From: Bradyrhizobium sp. LHD-71
Lineage (GTDB): Bacteria; Pseudomonadota; Alphaproteobacteria; Rhizobiales; Xanthobacteraceae
Direction of reading: 5' to 3'
Assembly (NCBI RefSeq): GCF_031157255.1
Contig: NZ_JAVIFX010000001.1
Coordinates: forward strand, 1 to 64,000
DNA: 64,000 nt
Shown here in pieces: positions 31,456 to 40,951 of this stretch. Position 1 is the stretch's first letter. Every line of letters starts with the position of its first letter. Below the pieces are notes generated by a model. It was not told the origin of the DNA. It saw nothing but the letters and a program-made list of their open reading frames with translations, and did no database searches. Position numbers and translations under genes: made by a program.

Positions 31456-31662
31456 ATGACCATCCGCCAGCGAAAATTGATCGGCGCCGTCCTGCTGCTC
31501 CTGCTGGTGATCGTCTGGTCGCTCGCCGGTGTCGCGGTTGCACAGGCTCCCGTTCTCAAGGAAAACCGCCTCTGGCAGTTCGCGTTCTACATCGTCGCCG
31601 GACTTGGTTGGGTGCTGCCTGCCATGCCGCTGATCAAGTGGATGTCGAAGGGTCAGGAGTGA
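31456..31662 (+). CDS. DUF2842 small membrane protein
   Basis: A 68-residue protein with two transmembrane helices (LIGAVLLLLLVIVWSLAGVA and QFAFYIVAGLGWVLPAMPLI) and the short C-terminal KWMSKGQE. It matches my knowledge of the DUF2842 family, which is widespread in alphaproteobacteria and often placed next to heme A synthase, as here. Function is unknown; a link with cytochrome oxidase assembly is suggested by context only. The ATG at 31456 gives the family length; the opening from 31423 is longer than needed. Confidence 0.8.
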   Translation: MTIRQRKLIGAVLLLLLVIVWSLAGVAVAQAPVLKENRLWQFAFYIVAGLGWVLPAMPLIKWMSKGQE

Positions 31663-31692
31663 CGACGGGCGGAAAAAGCGCCGCCTGCTTAC

Positions 31693-32748
31693 CTAGTCCC
31701 TGTTCCCTGCCGGCTGTCCTCTTCCCGCCACCGTAATTCCGCTCAGGATCACACGCATCGTCCGCAGCGAGCGTCGACGCCCGTCCCAGGTCATGCGCGG
31801 CATCGACATGACGCCGGTCTGCCCGTTTGCAACAATTACCCCGGGTTCGGCAGTGACCGCACTGGCGAAATCAAGCTGTGTCGCGATCAGCACGTGACGG
31901 CGGCCGAACGCACGACTGTCGCCGAACGGATAGGCAACGTGCGGCGCGCTCCGACCGATCGCCGCCTCCACCACGGCGCGTCCCAACTTAAGCTCGCGTT
32001 CGGCTGCATCATTCAACGTACGCGAGAGCAGCGGATAATTCAGCGTCGCGCTGCCGATGGTCACGCGTGGATCCGATGACAACGCACTGAGTTCGGGCCA
32101 CGTCATGACCGCGTCCCGCGAGACCGCCTTCAGATCGACACCGTATCGCGCGCACAGGTCACGGATGGCGATCGAACGCTCGGCCGCCGGCAGCGAGCGC
32201 AGCCAGTTATGCAGAACGCCGTAAACCTCGCGCTTCTCACGCCGCCTGCTGCAATCGAAACGCCGCTCGACACCATCGATCACGAGACCGATGCGATCGT
32301 GCTGCGCGATCACCTGCTCGAGCGCGAGCCACCAGAGTTCGCCAAGGCCGTCCGGAAAGCTTGCCGGGACATAGAGCGTGAACGGGACCTGATGTCGCGC
32401 CAGCACCGGATAAGCGTGGTCGAGGAAATCGCGGTAGCCGCCGTCGAACGTCAGGCACACGAAGCGGCGGCGATGGGTCGCAGGATGCCGCAGCCGTTCG
32501 ATCACGTCGTCGATCGAAACGACGTCGAACTTCCAACGCTTCAGCGCGAGCAGCGTGCGATCCAGAAATTCGGGCGTGACCTCGTGCGCCCGTAGCGGCT
32601 GGAACCCGCCCGACACGCGCGGCCTGACGCGCTCGAAACGCAGAACCACCCCGAGCCCGCCGGTGCGTCGCGCGAGAATTCTTGCAATGCCCGTGAAATA
32701 GCCGAGCTCAAGCCCGAGTCGCGCCAGCGCGCGTTTTAAAGTCGACAC
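31693..32748 (-). CDS. polysaccharide-deacetylase-like protein, metal ligands lost
   Basis: A 351-residue NodB-homology protein. The usual motif 1 TFDDG reads TFDGGYRD (Thr100-Asp107): the catalytic-base Asp102 is kept, but the metal-binding second Asp is Gly103. The usual motif 2 HSxxH reads IGSATLNYP (231-239), replacing both metal histidines by Ala234 and Tyr238. The later AYPFGDSRAF segment keeps the motif 3 look. With all three metal ligands gone it should not be a metal-dependent deacetylase. It sits at the edge of an exopolysaccharide gene group and is divergent from an acyltransferase gene. A carbohydrate-binding or scaffold role is an inference. Confidence 0.85.
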   Translation of the reverse strand: MSTLKRALARLGLELGYFTGIARILARRTGGLGVVLRFERVRPRVSGGFQPLRAHEVTPEFLDRTLLALKRWKFDVVSIDDVIERLRHPATHRRRFVCLTFDGGYRDFLDHAYPVLARHQVPFTLYVPASFPDGLGELWWLALEQVIAQHDRIGLVIDGVERRFDCSRRREKREVYGVLHNWLRSLPAAERSIAIRDLCARYGVDLKAVSRDAVMTWPELSALSSDPRVTIGSATLNYPLLSRTLNDAAERELKLGRAVVEAAIGRSAPHVAYPFGDSRAFGRRHVLIATQLDFASAVTAEPGVIVANGQTGVMSMPRMTWDGRRRSLRTMRVILSGITVAGRGQPAGNRD

Positions 32749-32886
32749 GTGTCCTTGTTCCAGTAGCCGCTCGGGAAGAGCCCAAAAGCGCTGATCATTC
32801 CTTACCCTTTATTGACACTTGTTTGCCATCGTCGGTCCACTGGGCGTTGCGAATTTTCGTAATAATTCAAAAGTATAGCAGTTACG

Positions 32887-34083
32887 ATGACGATGGCCGC
32901 TGTGATCGCAAACGACGCCACGCGAACCGTTGCGAGATCGGCCAGGACGTCGGTCGCAAGCATCCAGATCTTCAGTTCCTTCTCTGCCGTCGAGCAGGTG
33001 TGGCGTGCGCTCGAGGCGCCGGGGGAAATCGCAACGCCGTACCAACACTTCGATCTCCTCTGCGCCTGGCAAGGCAACGTTGGCGCGCGGCTTCGCGCAG
33101 CGCCGGCGCCGGTCATCGCCTACGACAGCGAGAAGCGGCCTGTGATGGTGCTGCCGATGATCATCGGATCACAGGGGCCGTTCCGGATCGCCCGCGCGCC
33201 CGGCGGTAAACACACCAACTTCAACATGGCGCTCTGGCGCCGTGACTTCGCCACGTCGGCGACGCTGGAAGACGCCCGGAAGATCGTTTCGCTGATCGGC
33301 GAAGCCGATCCCACGCTGGACGTGCTCGCATTGAGCCAACAGCCGCTGGAATGGAACGGCACGCAAAACCCGTTGGCGTTGTTGCCGCATCAACCATCCG
33401 TCAACGAGTGTCCGCTCCTGACCATCGATCCGAAGGCCCCGGCCGGCTCGTATATGGGCGGCTCGTTCCGCCGCAAACTCAACGGCAAGGAGCGCAAGCT
33501 GCAGGCCCTGCCCGGCTACCGCTACATCATCGCCCGCAACGCGACGGACGCGACGCGACTGCTCGACGCCTTCTTCGCCATCAAGCCGTTGCACATGGCC
33601 GCGCAGAAGATTCCCAACGTCTTTGCCGAGCCTAGCACCGAGCAGTTCATCCGTCAGGCCTGCATCGACGGCCTCGAAGAGGGCAAACCGGCGATCGAAC
33701 TGCACGGGCTTGAATGCGATGCGGAAGTCATCGCAATCTTCGCCGGCGTCGGCGACGGCCAGCGCTTTTCGACGATGTTCAACACCTACACCATGTCAGA
33801 AGCCGCGCGGAACAGCCCAGGGCTGGTGCTGATCCGCAATATGATCGATCATTACACGCGGGACGGCTACACGTCGTTCGACTTCGGCGTCGGCACCGAC
33901 GAATACAAGCTGCAATATTGCAAGGACGAGCGCCAGCCGCTGATCGACAGCTTTGTTGCCCTCAGCGCGAAAGGCCGTATCGCCGCACCTCTGCTCTCGC
34001 TGAAGAGCAGCATCAAGCGCGCCGTCAAGCACTCGCCCCGGGCGATGAAGCTGTTCTATCCGATCCGCCACCGGTTCGGTTGA
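32887..34083 (+). CDS. FemAB/BioF2-like GNAT acyltransferase (CelD type)
   Basis: A 398-residue cytoplasmic protein of the GNAT superfamily, BioF2/CelD-like group. N-terminal half: WRALEAPGEIATPYQHFDLL and VMVLPMIIGSQGPFRI. C-terminal half: MGGSFRRKLNGKERKLQAL, then FSTMFNTYTMSEAARNSPG and the signature FDFGVGTDEYKLQYCKDE. Relatives in rhizobial and sphingomonad loci acylate polysaccharides or peptidoglycan precursors. No signal peptide is seen. The gene is part of an exopolysaccharide gene group and divergent from the deacetylase-like gene; the two could work on the same polymer, though only the transferase has an intact motif set. The start at 32887 is an ATG followed by MAAVIA. Confidence 0.88.
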   Translation: MTMAAVIANDATRTVARSARTSVASIQIFSSFSAVEQVWRALEAPGEIATPYQHFDLLCAWQGNVGARLRAAPAPVIAYDSEKRPVMVLPMIIGSQGPFRIARAPGGKHTNFNMALWRRDFATSATLEDARKIVSLIGEADPTLDVLALSQQPLEWNGTQNPLALLPHQPSVNECPLLTIDPKAPAGSYMGGSFRRKLNGKERKLQALPGYRYIIARNATDATRLLDAFFAIKPLHMAAQKIPNVFAEPSTEQFIRQACIDGLEEGKPAIELHGLECDAEVIAIFAGVGDGQRFSTMFNTYTMSEAARNSPGLVLIRNMIDHYTRDGYTSFDFGVGTDEYKLQYCKDERQPLIDSFVALSAKGRIAAPLLSLKSSIKRAVKHSPRAMKLFYPIRHRFG

Positions 34084-34137
34084 GCCGTCAGCATTTGGCG
34101 TTTTGCCGTCGAGACGATGCCGTTCGTCCGAACGGAG

Positions 34138-36306
34138 TTACGCCGCGGCCCGACCACCCGGCTGGCCGAGCATCGACGGATCGACCGGTCCATCCAGCAT
34201 GGTCACACCGCGGAAGCCTGCGCCCAGAAGTTCGTTGCGGACCACCTCGCGCATCCGCGTGTCTAACTCGGTCGCGATCAGCACGGCGTGGGCGTTGGGA
34301 GCTACGAGCTGTTCGGGAATGTCGTCGAGCGACCCCGCATCGAGAATGACATGGTCGTAGACACGCATCAGCGCGTCGACCGTCATCGCCAGCCGCGGCG
34401 ACTGCAGCATTCCCGTGTCCACGCGGCCGGTGCCCGCTCCAACGATCTGCACACGTGACATCCGATCCTTGCCGATCAGTTCTCCGAACGACGCCGTCCC
34501 TTGCACAAGGTCGCTCAGTCCGGGAACTGACGGATCGGCCATGACCGCCTTGATCGTCGCGGACACCATCGACAGGTCGACCAGCACGACGCTCGCGTCG
34601 CGAACCAGAAGGCGCGCCAGGGCCAGCGCCGTGAGCGACGTCCCGGCCGAGGGCTCGACGCCAATCACCGTGATCTTGCGCGCGCCGGCGCCGAGCGCGC
34701 GCAGCTCGGCCGCCACCCGCTCCAGTTCGCTGATCGGCGCTGAGAACTCCGGAGGCTCCTCGCGCCCCGGCGGAGGCGCCGTCGCGGCCGCGGCCGCGGC
34801 CGGGAGCCGTGCGCCAGCATCAGAGCGAGGCGCCGTCATCTTCAACAGCTCTGCGGTGACGATGGAGCCCGCTGACAACATCAGCGTCGCCAGCGTTGCG
34901 ATCAGCACGATCGGCAATTTCTTCGGGAAGGCAGGAACGTTGGAGACGATCGCATGCGAGATGATGCGCGCTCCCGACGGTGTGGTATCGAGATTTTCGC
35001 GGGTGGTGGCCTCACGGAATCGTGCGAGGTAGGATTCCAACAGCTCGCGCTGCGCCCTCGCCTCACGCTCCAGCGCGCGCAGTTGCACATCCTGGGCGTT
35101 GGTGGACGTGGCCTGCTTCTTGAGCTGATCGAGGCTCGCGCTCATGCTCTCGGCGCGCGCGCCGGCGATCCGTGCGTCGTTCTCGAGGCTGCGGGAAACC
35201 CTGGCGGCTTCGTCGCGAAGCTGCCGGTCGAGTTCGGAGATCTGCGCACGCAGCTCCCTGATGCGCGGATGGTTACCGAGCAACGTGGCAGACTGCTCCG
35301 CGAGCAGCCCCTGCAAGGTGGCGCGCTGCTCACTCAGGCGCCGCACCATCTCGGAATTCAGCACCTCCGATGCCTCGATGGGCCTGCCAGACTGCAGCAT
35401 GCCGCGGATCAGCCGCGCCTTCGATTCGGCGTCCGCCTTTTGCGCCCTGGCGTTGCTGAGCTGGGTGTTGAGTTCGGCCATCTGCTGGTTGGACAGCGTC
35501 GTGTTGTTGTTGCCGACGAACAGGTTCGCCCTGCTGCGGAAGTTCTCGACCCGCGCTTCGGCGTCGGTAACCTTCTTCCGCAGATCCTCGATTTCACCCT
35601 CAAGCCATTGTCCGGCCGAGCGCGCCTGATTCTGCCGCGCAGCCTGTTGCATCGCCAGATACCCCTCGGCGATGGAGTTGGCGACCCGCGCCGCGAGCTC
35701 AGGGTCGCTCGACTGGAATTCGATGGCGATCACCCGCGACTTCTCGACGGCGTACGCGGTCAACCGGTCGTAATAGGCCTCCAGCACCCGTTCTTCGGGG
35801 CTGAGCTTGAGCGGATCCCGGACAATGCCAAGCTGCGCCAGCATCGCGCGAAGCGGCGACACGCGGCCCTGCTTGACAGAATCGAACTCGGGACGGTCGC
35901 CGAGCTTATTCTTGCGGATGATCTGGAGCGCCAGGTCGCGCGACAGGATGATCTGCACCTGGCTGGTGATCGCTTCGGCATCGAGCTCGCCCCGCTCCTC
36001 GGCACGCTCTGCATTCGGCCGCAGGAACACGTTCTCGCCGCCATCGATGAGGATGCGCGCTTCCGATTTGTAGCGCGGCGTCATGGTGTTGACGGCGGCG
36101 AACGACAAGGCAGCGACGATCGCCGTAGGCACGATGATCCATGCCTTCTTGCGCATGAGCGCGTTCCAGACCTGCCGAAGGTCGAGATCGCCCATCGCGC
36201 CTGCAGGCACAGCTATGGATGCTGGCGCCTGTTTCGTGGGGAGTGCAGCGGCAGCTGGAGCAGGAGGCTCTCTCGCTTCCTCGGCCCGCCAGAACTTCCA
36301 ACGCAT
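34138..36306 (-). CDS. Wzz/GNVR exopolysaccharide transport protein with degenerate tyrosine-kinase domain
   Basis: A 722-residue inner-membrane protein. Order: cytoplasmic Pro/Ala-rich start; first transmembrane helix near residues 50-70 (WIIVPTAIVAALSFAAVN); a Wzz domain; a long periplasmic coiled coil (about 190-440) rich in Arg, Glu and Gln; a second helix (LPIVLIATLATLMLSAGSIV); and a cytoplasmic P-loop-fold domain from about 540. In that domain the Walker A place reads GVEPSAGTS (549-557) with Thr556 where the invariant lysine should be. Walker B-like HVILDAGS is present, and no C-terminal tyrosine cluster is seen. It therefore looks like a polysaccharide copolymerase whose kinase is not active. 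Length and order fit ExoP-like proteins. Confidence 0.88.
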   Translation of the reverse strand: MRWKFWRAEEAREPPAPAAAALPTKQAPASIAVPAGAMGDLDLRQVWNALMRKKAWIIVPTAIVAALSFAAVNTMTPRYKSEARILIDGGENVFLRPNAERAEERGELDAEAITSQVQIILSRDLALQIIRKNKLGDRPEFDSVKQGRVSPLRAMLAQLGIVRDPLKLSPEERVLEAYYDRLTAYAVEKSRVIAIEFQSSDPELAARVANSIAEGYLAMQQAARQNQARSAGQWLEGEIEDLRKKVTDAEARVENFRSRANLFVGNNNTTLSNQQMAELNTQLSNARAQKADAESKARLIRGMLQSGRPIEASEVLNSEMVRRLSEQRATLQGLLAEQSATLLGNHPRIRELRAQISELDRQLRDEAARVSRSLENDARIAGARAESMSASLDQLKKQATSTNAQDVQLRALEREARAQRELLESYLARFREATTRENLDTTPSGARIISHAIVSNVPAFPKKLPIVLIATLATLMLSAGSIVTAELLKMTAPRSDAGARLPAAAAAATAPPPGREEPPEFSAPISELERVAAELRALGAGARKITVIGVEPSAGTSLTALALARLLVRDASVVLVDLSMVSATIKAVMADPSVPGLSDLVQGTASFGELIGKDRMSRVQIVGAGTGRVDTGMLQSPRLAMTVDALMRVYDHVILDAGSLDDIPEQLVAPNAHAVLIATELDTRMREVVRNELLGAGFRGVTMLDGPVDPSMLGQPGGRAAA

Positions 36307-36575
36307 CGCACGCTCCTACAGGACGCAACGGTGACTTGATCTGATGCCGCCGGGTTTGAAGTCCTTTGGGGTGCGGGGCACTCGGAGGGATTACAAACGA
36401 TTATGGTTGCCGCCACGTTAATTTCCGGCAAGGTGCCGGGGCTGGAAATCAAAAACCGCAATACGCCATCGTCGTTTGTTAACCACGCAAGCCGTTAAGC
36501 CCGTATGAATTTTTCGATTGCATCTTGCCCTGCGCGTCGGCCGCAGGGGTGCCGGCGATACAGGTGGTCTCGAGG

Positions 36576-37709
36576 ATGGCATTGATACCTCCCGATCCGT
36601 TGCGGATCCTGCACGCCGTGCGCGCGCCCGTCGGCGGTATCTTTCGCCACATCCTCGACCTCGCTCAGGGACAGATCGAGCGTGGCCATCAGGTCGGTAT
36701 TCTGGCGGACAGCCTCACTGGCGGCGAGCGCGCCAAAGCCGCGCTTGCGGACATGGAGCCACGCCTCGCGCTGGGTGTGCACCGCATCGCCATTCGACGC
36801 GAGCCGCATCCGGCCGACCTGATGCTCGTTTCGCAGTTCAACTCGCTGATCCGCCGCGCAAAGCCGCATGTCCTGCACGGCCACGGCGCAAAGGCAGGCG
36901 CTTTCATCCGCACCAAAGGCCGCGCGGAGAACCTGATCAGGGTGTACACTCCGCATGGCGGCTCGCTGCACTACGGGACAGATACGCTCAAGGGCAGGAT
37001 TTACGCCGGCCTCGAACTCGCGCTGATGAACCGCACCGACCTGTTCCTGTTCGAGAGCCAATTCGCCCGCAACACCTATGAGCGCCTCGTCGGCACGCCA
37101 AAGGGCCTGGTGCGCTGCGTCTTCAACGGCGTGACCGCGAAGGAATTCGACCCGCTCGTCGTTGCAGACGACGCGACCGATGTCGCCTATGTCGGCGAGT
37201 TCCGTCACATCAAGGGCGCCGACATCCTGATCGAGGCCGTGGCGAGGCTGCGCGCCGCGGGACGACCCGTGACACTGACGCTCGGCGGCGATGGCGAAGA
37301 AACCGCGAGCCTGCGCGCGCTCTGCGCGAAGCTCAATCTCGACGCCGCCGCGCGCTTTATCGGCCATGTGCCGGCGCGGTTTGGCTTCAGCAAGGGGCGG
37401 CTGCTGGTCGTGCCATCGCGCGGCGACTCCATGCCCTATGTCGTGATCGAAGCGGCCGCAGCCGGCGTGCCGATGATCGCGTCGAATGTCGGCGGCATTC
37501 CGGAAATCTTTGGCCCGTTCACTGACGGCCTTGTCAGGCCGGGTGATCCGGATGCGCTGGCCGCGGCCATCGCTTCCTCGCTCGACAACCCTGATAAGGC
37601 GCACGATCGCGCGAAGCTGCTGCGGGAACGCGTCTTTTCGCACTTTTCGCAACGAGCCATGGTCGATGGTGTGCTGGCAAGCTACCGCGAGGCGTTCGCC
37701 GACCATTAA
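36576..37709 (+). CDS. GT4-family glycosyltransferase
   Basis: A 377-residue GT-B fold glycosyltransferase. The N-terminal domain has RILHAVRAPVGGIFRHILDL with the glycine-rich loop; the C-terminal domain has VAYVGEFRHIKGADILIEA, TLTLGGDGEE, and the donor-binding region VPSRGDSMPYVVIEAAAAG. GT4 enzymes are retaining transferases using nucleotide sugars; sugar and acceptor cannot be read. The start ATG at 36576 is the family position, although GAGG lies too close to it; GTG codons upstream are alternatives. It is convergent with nothing, lies 110 bases before the priming transferase gene and probably adds an early residue to the lipid-linked repeat unit. Confidence 0.9.
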   Translation: MALIPPDPLRILHAVRAPVGGIFRHILDLAQGQIERGHQVGILADSLTGGERAKAALADMEPRLALGVHRIAIRREPHPADLMLVSQFNSLIRRAKPHVLHGHGAKAGAFIRTKGRAENLIRVYTPHGGSLHYGTDTLKGRIYAGLELALMNRTDLFLFESQFARNTYERLVGTPKGLVRCVFNGVTAKEFDPLVVADDATDVAYVGEFRHIKGADILIEAVARLRAAGRPVTLTLGGDGEETASLRALCAKLNLDAAARFIGHVPARFGFSKGRLLVVPSRGDSMPYVVIEAAAAGVPMIASNVGGIPEIFGPFTDGLVRPGDPDALAAAIASSLDNPDKAHDRAKLLRERVFSHFSQRAMVDGVLASYREAFADH

Positions 37710-37819
37710 TCTTTCTTTACCCTGCTAACCAAATCTTCCGAATTGTCCGCTAACGCCCTACAGGGCACATCCGGCCACAGCTGGTTTCGGCCGGCCGGAC
37801 CGAGGTCGGACACGCCGTC

Positions 37820-39370
37820 ATGGAAACTATCGATACTCGCACCATGCTTGATTCCGCGGCGAGCGCGGCGTCCACTCATTCGTCATCCGGCCCGCGCCTC
37901 GAGCGCCGACGACGCCTCACGCCGATGGCGCTCGCCGTCGTCAACGAGAAGGTCGGCGCCGCCTATTCGCCGATCGTCATCACCGGCCTGGTGCGCCTCG
38001 CCGACTTTCTGCTGATCAGCCTGACCGGCATCGCGCTTTATTTGAGTTATGTTGTTCCGATAGACGGCTTCGGCTGGTCCTACATCGCCGCGATCGTCGC
38101 CATCGCGCTGACCGCCGTCGCCTGCTTCCAAGCCGCCGACATCTACGACGTGCAAGCCTTCCGTGGCCAGCTGCGCCAGATGAGGCGAATGATCTCGTCC
38201 TGGGCGGTGGTGTTCCTCCTGTTCATCGGTGTTTCGTTCTTCGCCAAGTTCGGCAGCGCCGTGTCGCGACTCTGGCTCTCCGGGTTTTTCTTCATCGGCC
38301 TCGGGCTGCTGATCGGCAGCCGCCTGATCCTGCGCGCCCTGGTGCGCCGCTGGGCGCGCGAAGGCCGTCTTGACCGCCGCACCGTGATTGTCGGCGCCGA
38401 CGACAACGGCGAGAAGCTGATTGAAGCGCTGAACGCCGAGGTGGAGGACTCCGACATTCGCATTCTCGGTGTGTTCGACGACCGCAACGACGATCGCGCG
38501 ATGGACACCTGCGCAGGCAGCCCGAAGCTTGGCAAGGTCGATGACGTCGTCGAGTTCGCGCGCCGGACCCGCGTCGATCTCGTCCTGTTCGCGCTGCCGA
38601 TCTCGGCCGAGGCTCGTATCCTGGAGATGTTGAAGAAACTCTGGGTGCTGCCGGTCGATATCCGCTTGTCCGCACATACCAACAAGCTGCGCTTCCGTCC
38701 CCGCTCCTACTCCTACCTCGGCAAGGTGCCGACGCTGGATGTCTTCGAGCAGCCGATCAACGACTGGGACCTGGTGATGAAGGCGCTGTTCGACCGGATC
38801 GTCGGCGGCATCGCCCTACTGGCGTTGTCGCCGCTGCTGGCATTGGTCGCGCTCGCCATCAAGCTCGACAGCAGCGGACCTGTCTTCTTCAAGCAGAAGC
38901 GCTTCGGCTTCAACAACGAGCGGATCGACGTGTTCAAGTTCCGCTCATTGTATCACAACATGGCGGACCCGACCGCTTCGAAGGTTGTGACCAAGAACGA
39001 TCCCCGCGTCACCCGCATCGGCCGCTTCATCCGCAAGACCTCGATCGATGAGCTGCCGCAGCTGTTCAACGTCGTGTTCAAGGGCAACCTGTCTCTTGTC
39101 GGCCCGCGCCCGCATGCGATCCAGCAGAAGCTCGAGAACAAGCTTCTCGAGGAGGCGGTTGACGGTTACTTCGCCCGTCACCGCGTCAAGCCCGGCATCA
39201 CCGGCTGGGCGCAGATCAACGGCTGGCGCGGCGAGGTCGACAGCACCGAGAAGATCCAGCGGCGTGTCGAGTTCGACCTCTACTACATCGAAAACTGGTC
39301 GGTGCTGTTCGATGCCTACATTCTTCTGAAGACACCGTTTGCGCTTCTGAAGGCCGAGAACGCGTATTAG
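37820..39370 (+). CDS. undecaprenyl-phosphate glucose phosphotransferase (WcaJ/ExoY type)
   Basis: A 516-residue membrane enzyme that starts exopolysaccharide repeat units by moving hexose-1-phosphate onto undecaprenyl phosphate. Four N-terminal helices (about 45-180), a CoA-binding-like Rossmann domain ([19 protein letters not shown]), a fifth helix ([20 protein letters not shown]), then the catalytic PHPT domain with [58 protein letters not shown] and the C-terminal [15 protein letters not shown]. The architecture is that of WcaJ rather than the short ExoY. It is the last gene of the polysaccharide group here. No Wzx flippase, Wzy polymerase or outer-membrane exporter is in the window. Confidence 0.93.
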   Translation: METIDTRTMLDSAASAASTHSSSGPRLERRRRLTPMALAVVNEKVGAAYSPIVITGLVRLADFLLISLTGIALYLSYVVPIDGFGWSYIAAIVAIALTAVACFQAADIYDVQAFRGQLRQMRRMISSWAVVFLLFIGVSFFAKFGSAVSRLWLSGFFFIGLGLLIGSRLILRALVRRWAREGRLDRRTVIVGADDNGEKLIEALNAEVEDSDIRILGVFDDRNDDRAMDTCAGSPKLGKVDDVVEFARRTRVDLVLFALPISAEARILEMLKKLWVLPVDIRLSAHTNKLRFRPRSYSYLGKVPTLDVFEQPINDWDLVMKALFDRIVGGIALLALSPLLALVALAIKLDSSGPVFFKQKRFGFNNERIDVFKFRSLYHNMADPTASKVVTKNDPRVTRIGRFIRKTSIDELPQLFNVVFKGNLSLVGPRPHAIQQKLENKLLEEAVDGYFARHRVKPGITGWAQINGWRGEVDSTEKIQRRVEFDLYYIENWSVLFDAYILLKTPFALLKAENAY

Positions 39371-39675
39371 AGCCGGCACGTTCGCAATGAATGCTGCCGT
39401 GATTGCCCTTGCCGTCAACGCGCTACCGGCGCAGCATTTGCCACGACGGCCGACGGAATTGCTTCGCCCATTTTGGCTAGCGAAACGATGCCATTCTCCG
39501 AACGGGGAGTGGCCGAACAAGCGGCGCCGTCTTTCAGACAGCAATCGTTCGCAAATAACAGGTCGCCGTGCCGTCGTTGAACTGTGATCTAACATTTCCG
39601 CAAGGTTTGATTTTGTTCGCTTGAGCCGAAGCCAATGCGCCTTACGTTCTTGTTACAGAATGAAAGGAAGCCCCC
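39371..39675. other. intergenic region before alanine dehydrogenase
   Basis: 305 bases without a supported gene between the priming transferase and ald. An AGGAAG about eleven bases before the ATG at 39676 is the ribosome binding site of ald. The string TGTTACAGAATG just upstream may be part of a promoter, but no -35 partner is clear. Confidence 0.4.
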
Positions 39676-40809
39676 ATGCTGATCGGCGTTCCAAAGGAGA
39701 TCAAGAACAACGAATATCGCGTCGGGCTCACGCCTTCCTCCGTCGCAGAACTGATCCACAATGGCCACGCCGTGCTGGTACAGACATCCGCTGGCCTCGG
39801 CTCCGGTCTTGCTGATGAGGAGTATGTTGCCGCTGGTGCAACGATCGCCGGTACTGCGAGCGAAATCTTCGAGCGCGCCGAAATGATCGTGAAGGTGAAG
39901 GAACCGCTCGCGCCCGAGCGCAAGATGTTGCGGCCCGGACAGATCCTCTTCACCTATCTTCATCTCGCGCCAGATCTCGCGCAAACCAAAGACCTCATTG
40001 CCTCGCATGCGACCTGCATTGCCTACGAGACTGTAACCTCACCGTACGGTGGCTTGCCGCTGCTGACGCCAATGTCGGAGGTCGCAGGACGGCTTGCGCC
40101 TCAAGCCGGTGCGCATTGCCTGGAAAAGGGCGCCGGCGGCCGCGGTGTGCTGCTCGGCGGCGTACCAGGCGTGCCCGCCGGTGAAGTCATCATCCTTGGC
40201 GGTGGCGTGTCGGGCACCCAAGCCGCGATCATCGCGCTCGGCATGGGCGCGAATGTCACCGTCGTCGATCGCAATCCGGAAGCACTGCGGCGCCTTGCCT
40301 TGCAGTTCGGTACCGGCGTGCGCACGATCTTCTCCACCCGCTCTGCAGTCGCCGAGATCGTTAAACGCGCGGACCTGCTGATCGGCGCGGTGCTGGTGCC
40401 AGGCGCCGCTGCACCGAAGCTCGTGACCCGCGCGATGGTGGCGACGATGAAGCCGGGCGCGGTGATCGTGGATATCGCGATCGACCAGGGCGGCTGCTGC
40501 GAGACCTCGCGGCCGACCACGCACTCCGATCCGACCTACGTGGTCGACGGCATCGTGCACTATTGCGTCACGAACATGCCAGGTGCGGTTGCACGCACAT
40601 CCACGTTCGCGCTGAACAATGCGACGCTGCCATTCGTCCTCGCGCTCGCCGACAAGGGCCTGCGCGCTGCAGTGGCAGCGGACAGTCACCTGCGCGCCGG
40701 GCTCAATGTCTATGCCGGCCACGTGACCTGCAAGCCGGTCGCCGAAGCGCATGGCCTGGAGTGGGTGTCGGCCGAGACGGCGCTGAACATGCCGCCGGCG
40801 GTGAACTGA
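39676..40809 (+). CDS. ald: alanine dehydrogenase
   Basis: A 377-residue NAD-dependent enzyme interconverting L-alanine and pyruvate plus ammonia. Seen: [20 protein letters not shown] with the substrate-binding arginine, [20 protein letters not shown] with the active lysine, [10 protein letters not shown] with the catalytic histidine, the Rossmann loop [19 protein letters not shown], and [13 protein letters not shown] with the NAD-specific aspartate. Length matches the family (371-377). The upstream regulator gene (Lrp type) often found beside ald is absent here. A TctC-type binding protein gene follows 142 bases later on the same strand. Confidence 0.96.
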   Translation: MLIGVPKEIKNNEYRVGLTPSSVAELIHNGHAVLVQTSAGLGSGLADEEYVAAGATIAGTASEIFERAEMIVKVKEPLAPERKMLRPGQILFTYLHLAPDLAQTKDLIASHATCIAYETVTSPYGGLPLLTPMSEVAGRLAPQAGAHCLEKGAGGRGVLLGGVPGVPAGEVIILGGGVSGTQAAIIALGMGANVTVVDRNPEALRRLALQFGTGVRTIFSTRSAVAEIVKRADLLIGAVLVPGAAAPKLVTRAMVATMKPGAVIVDIAIDQGGCCETSRPTTHSDPTYVVDGIVHYCVTNMPGAVARTSTFALNNATLPFVLALADKGLRAAVAADSHLRAGLNVYAGHVTCKPVAEAHGLEWVSAETALNMPPAVN

Positions 40810-40951
40810 GGTCAATCGGGCCAACGCCGCGACGTTAGACAGAGTAGAGCACCTTCCGTTTGGACAGTCATATCGGCGACGCCTACGCAGGGGTGACAGC
40901 GCGTTTCGCGCTCAATAGATTGCGTGCGCAACAACAAGGAGAAACAGGCGC

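Noticed and set aside
34954-36339. A 461-codon open frame opposite the Wzz/kinase-like gene
   Set aside because: Shadow frame; the opposite strand carries the membrane helices and coiled coil.
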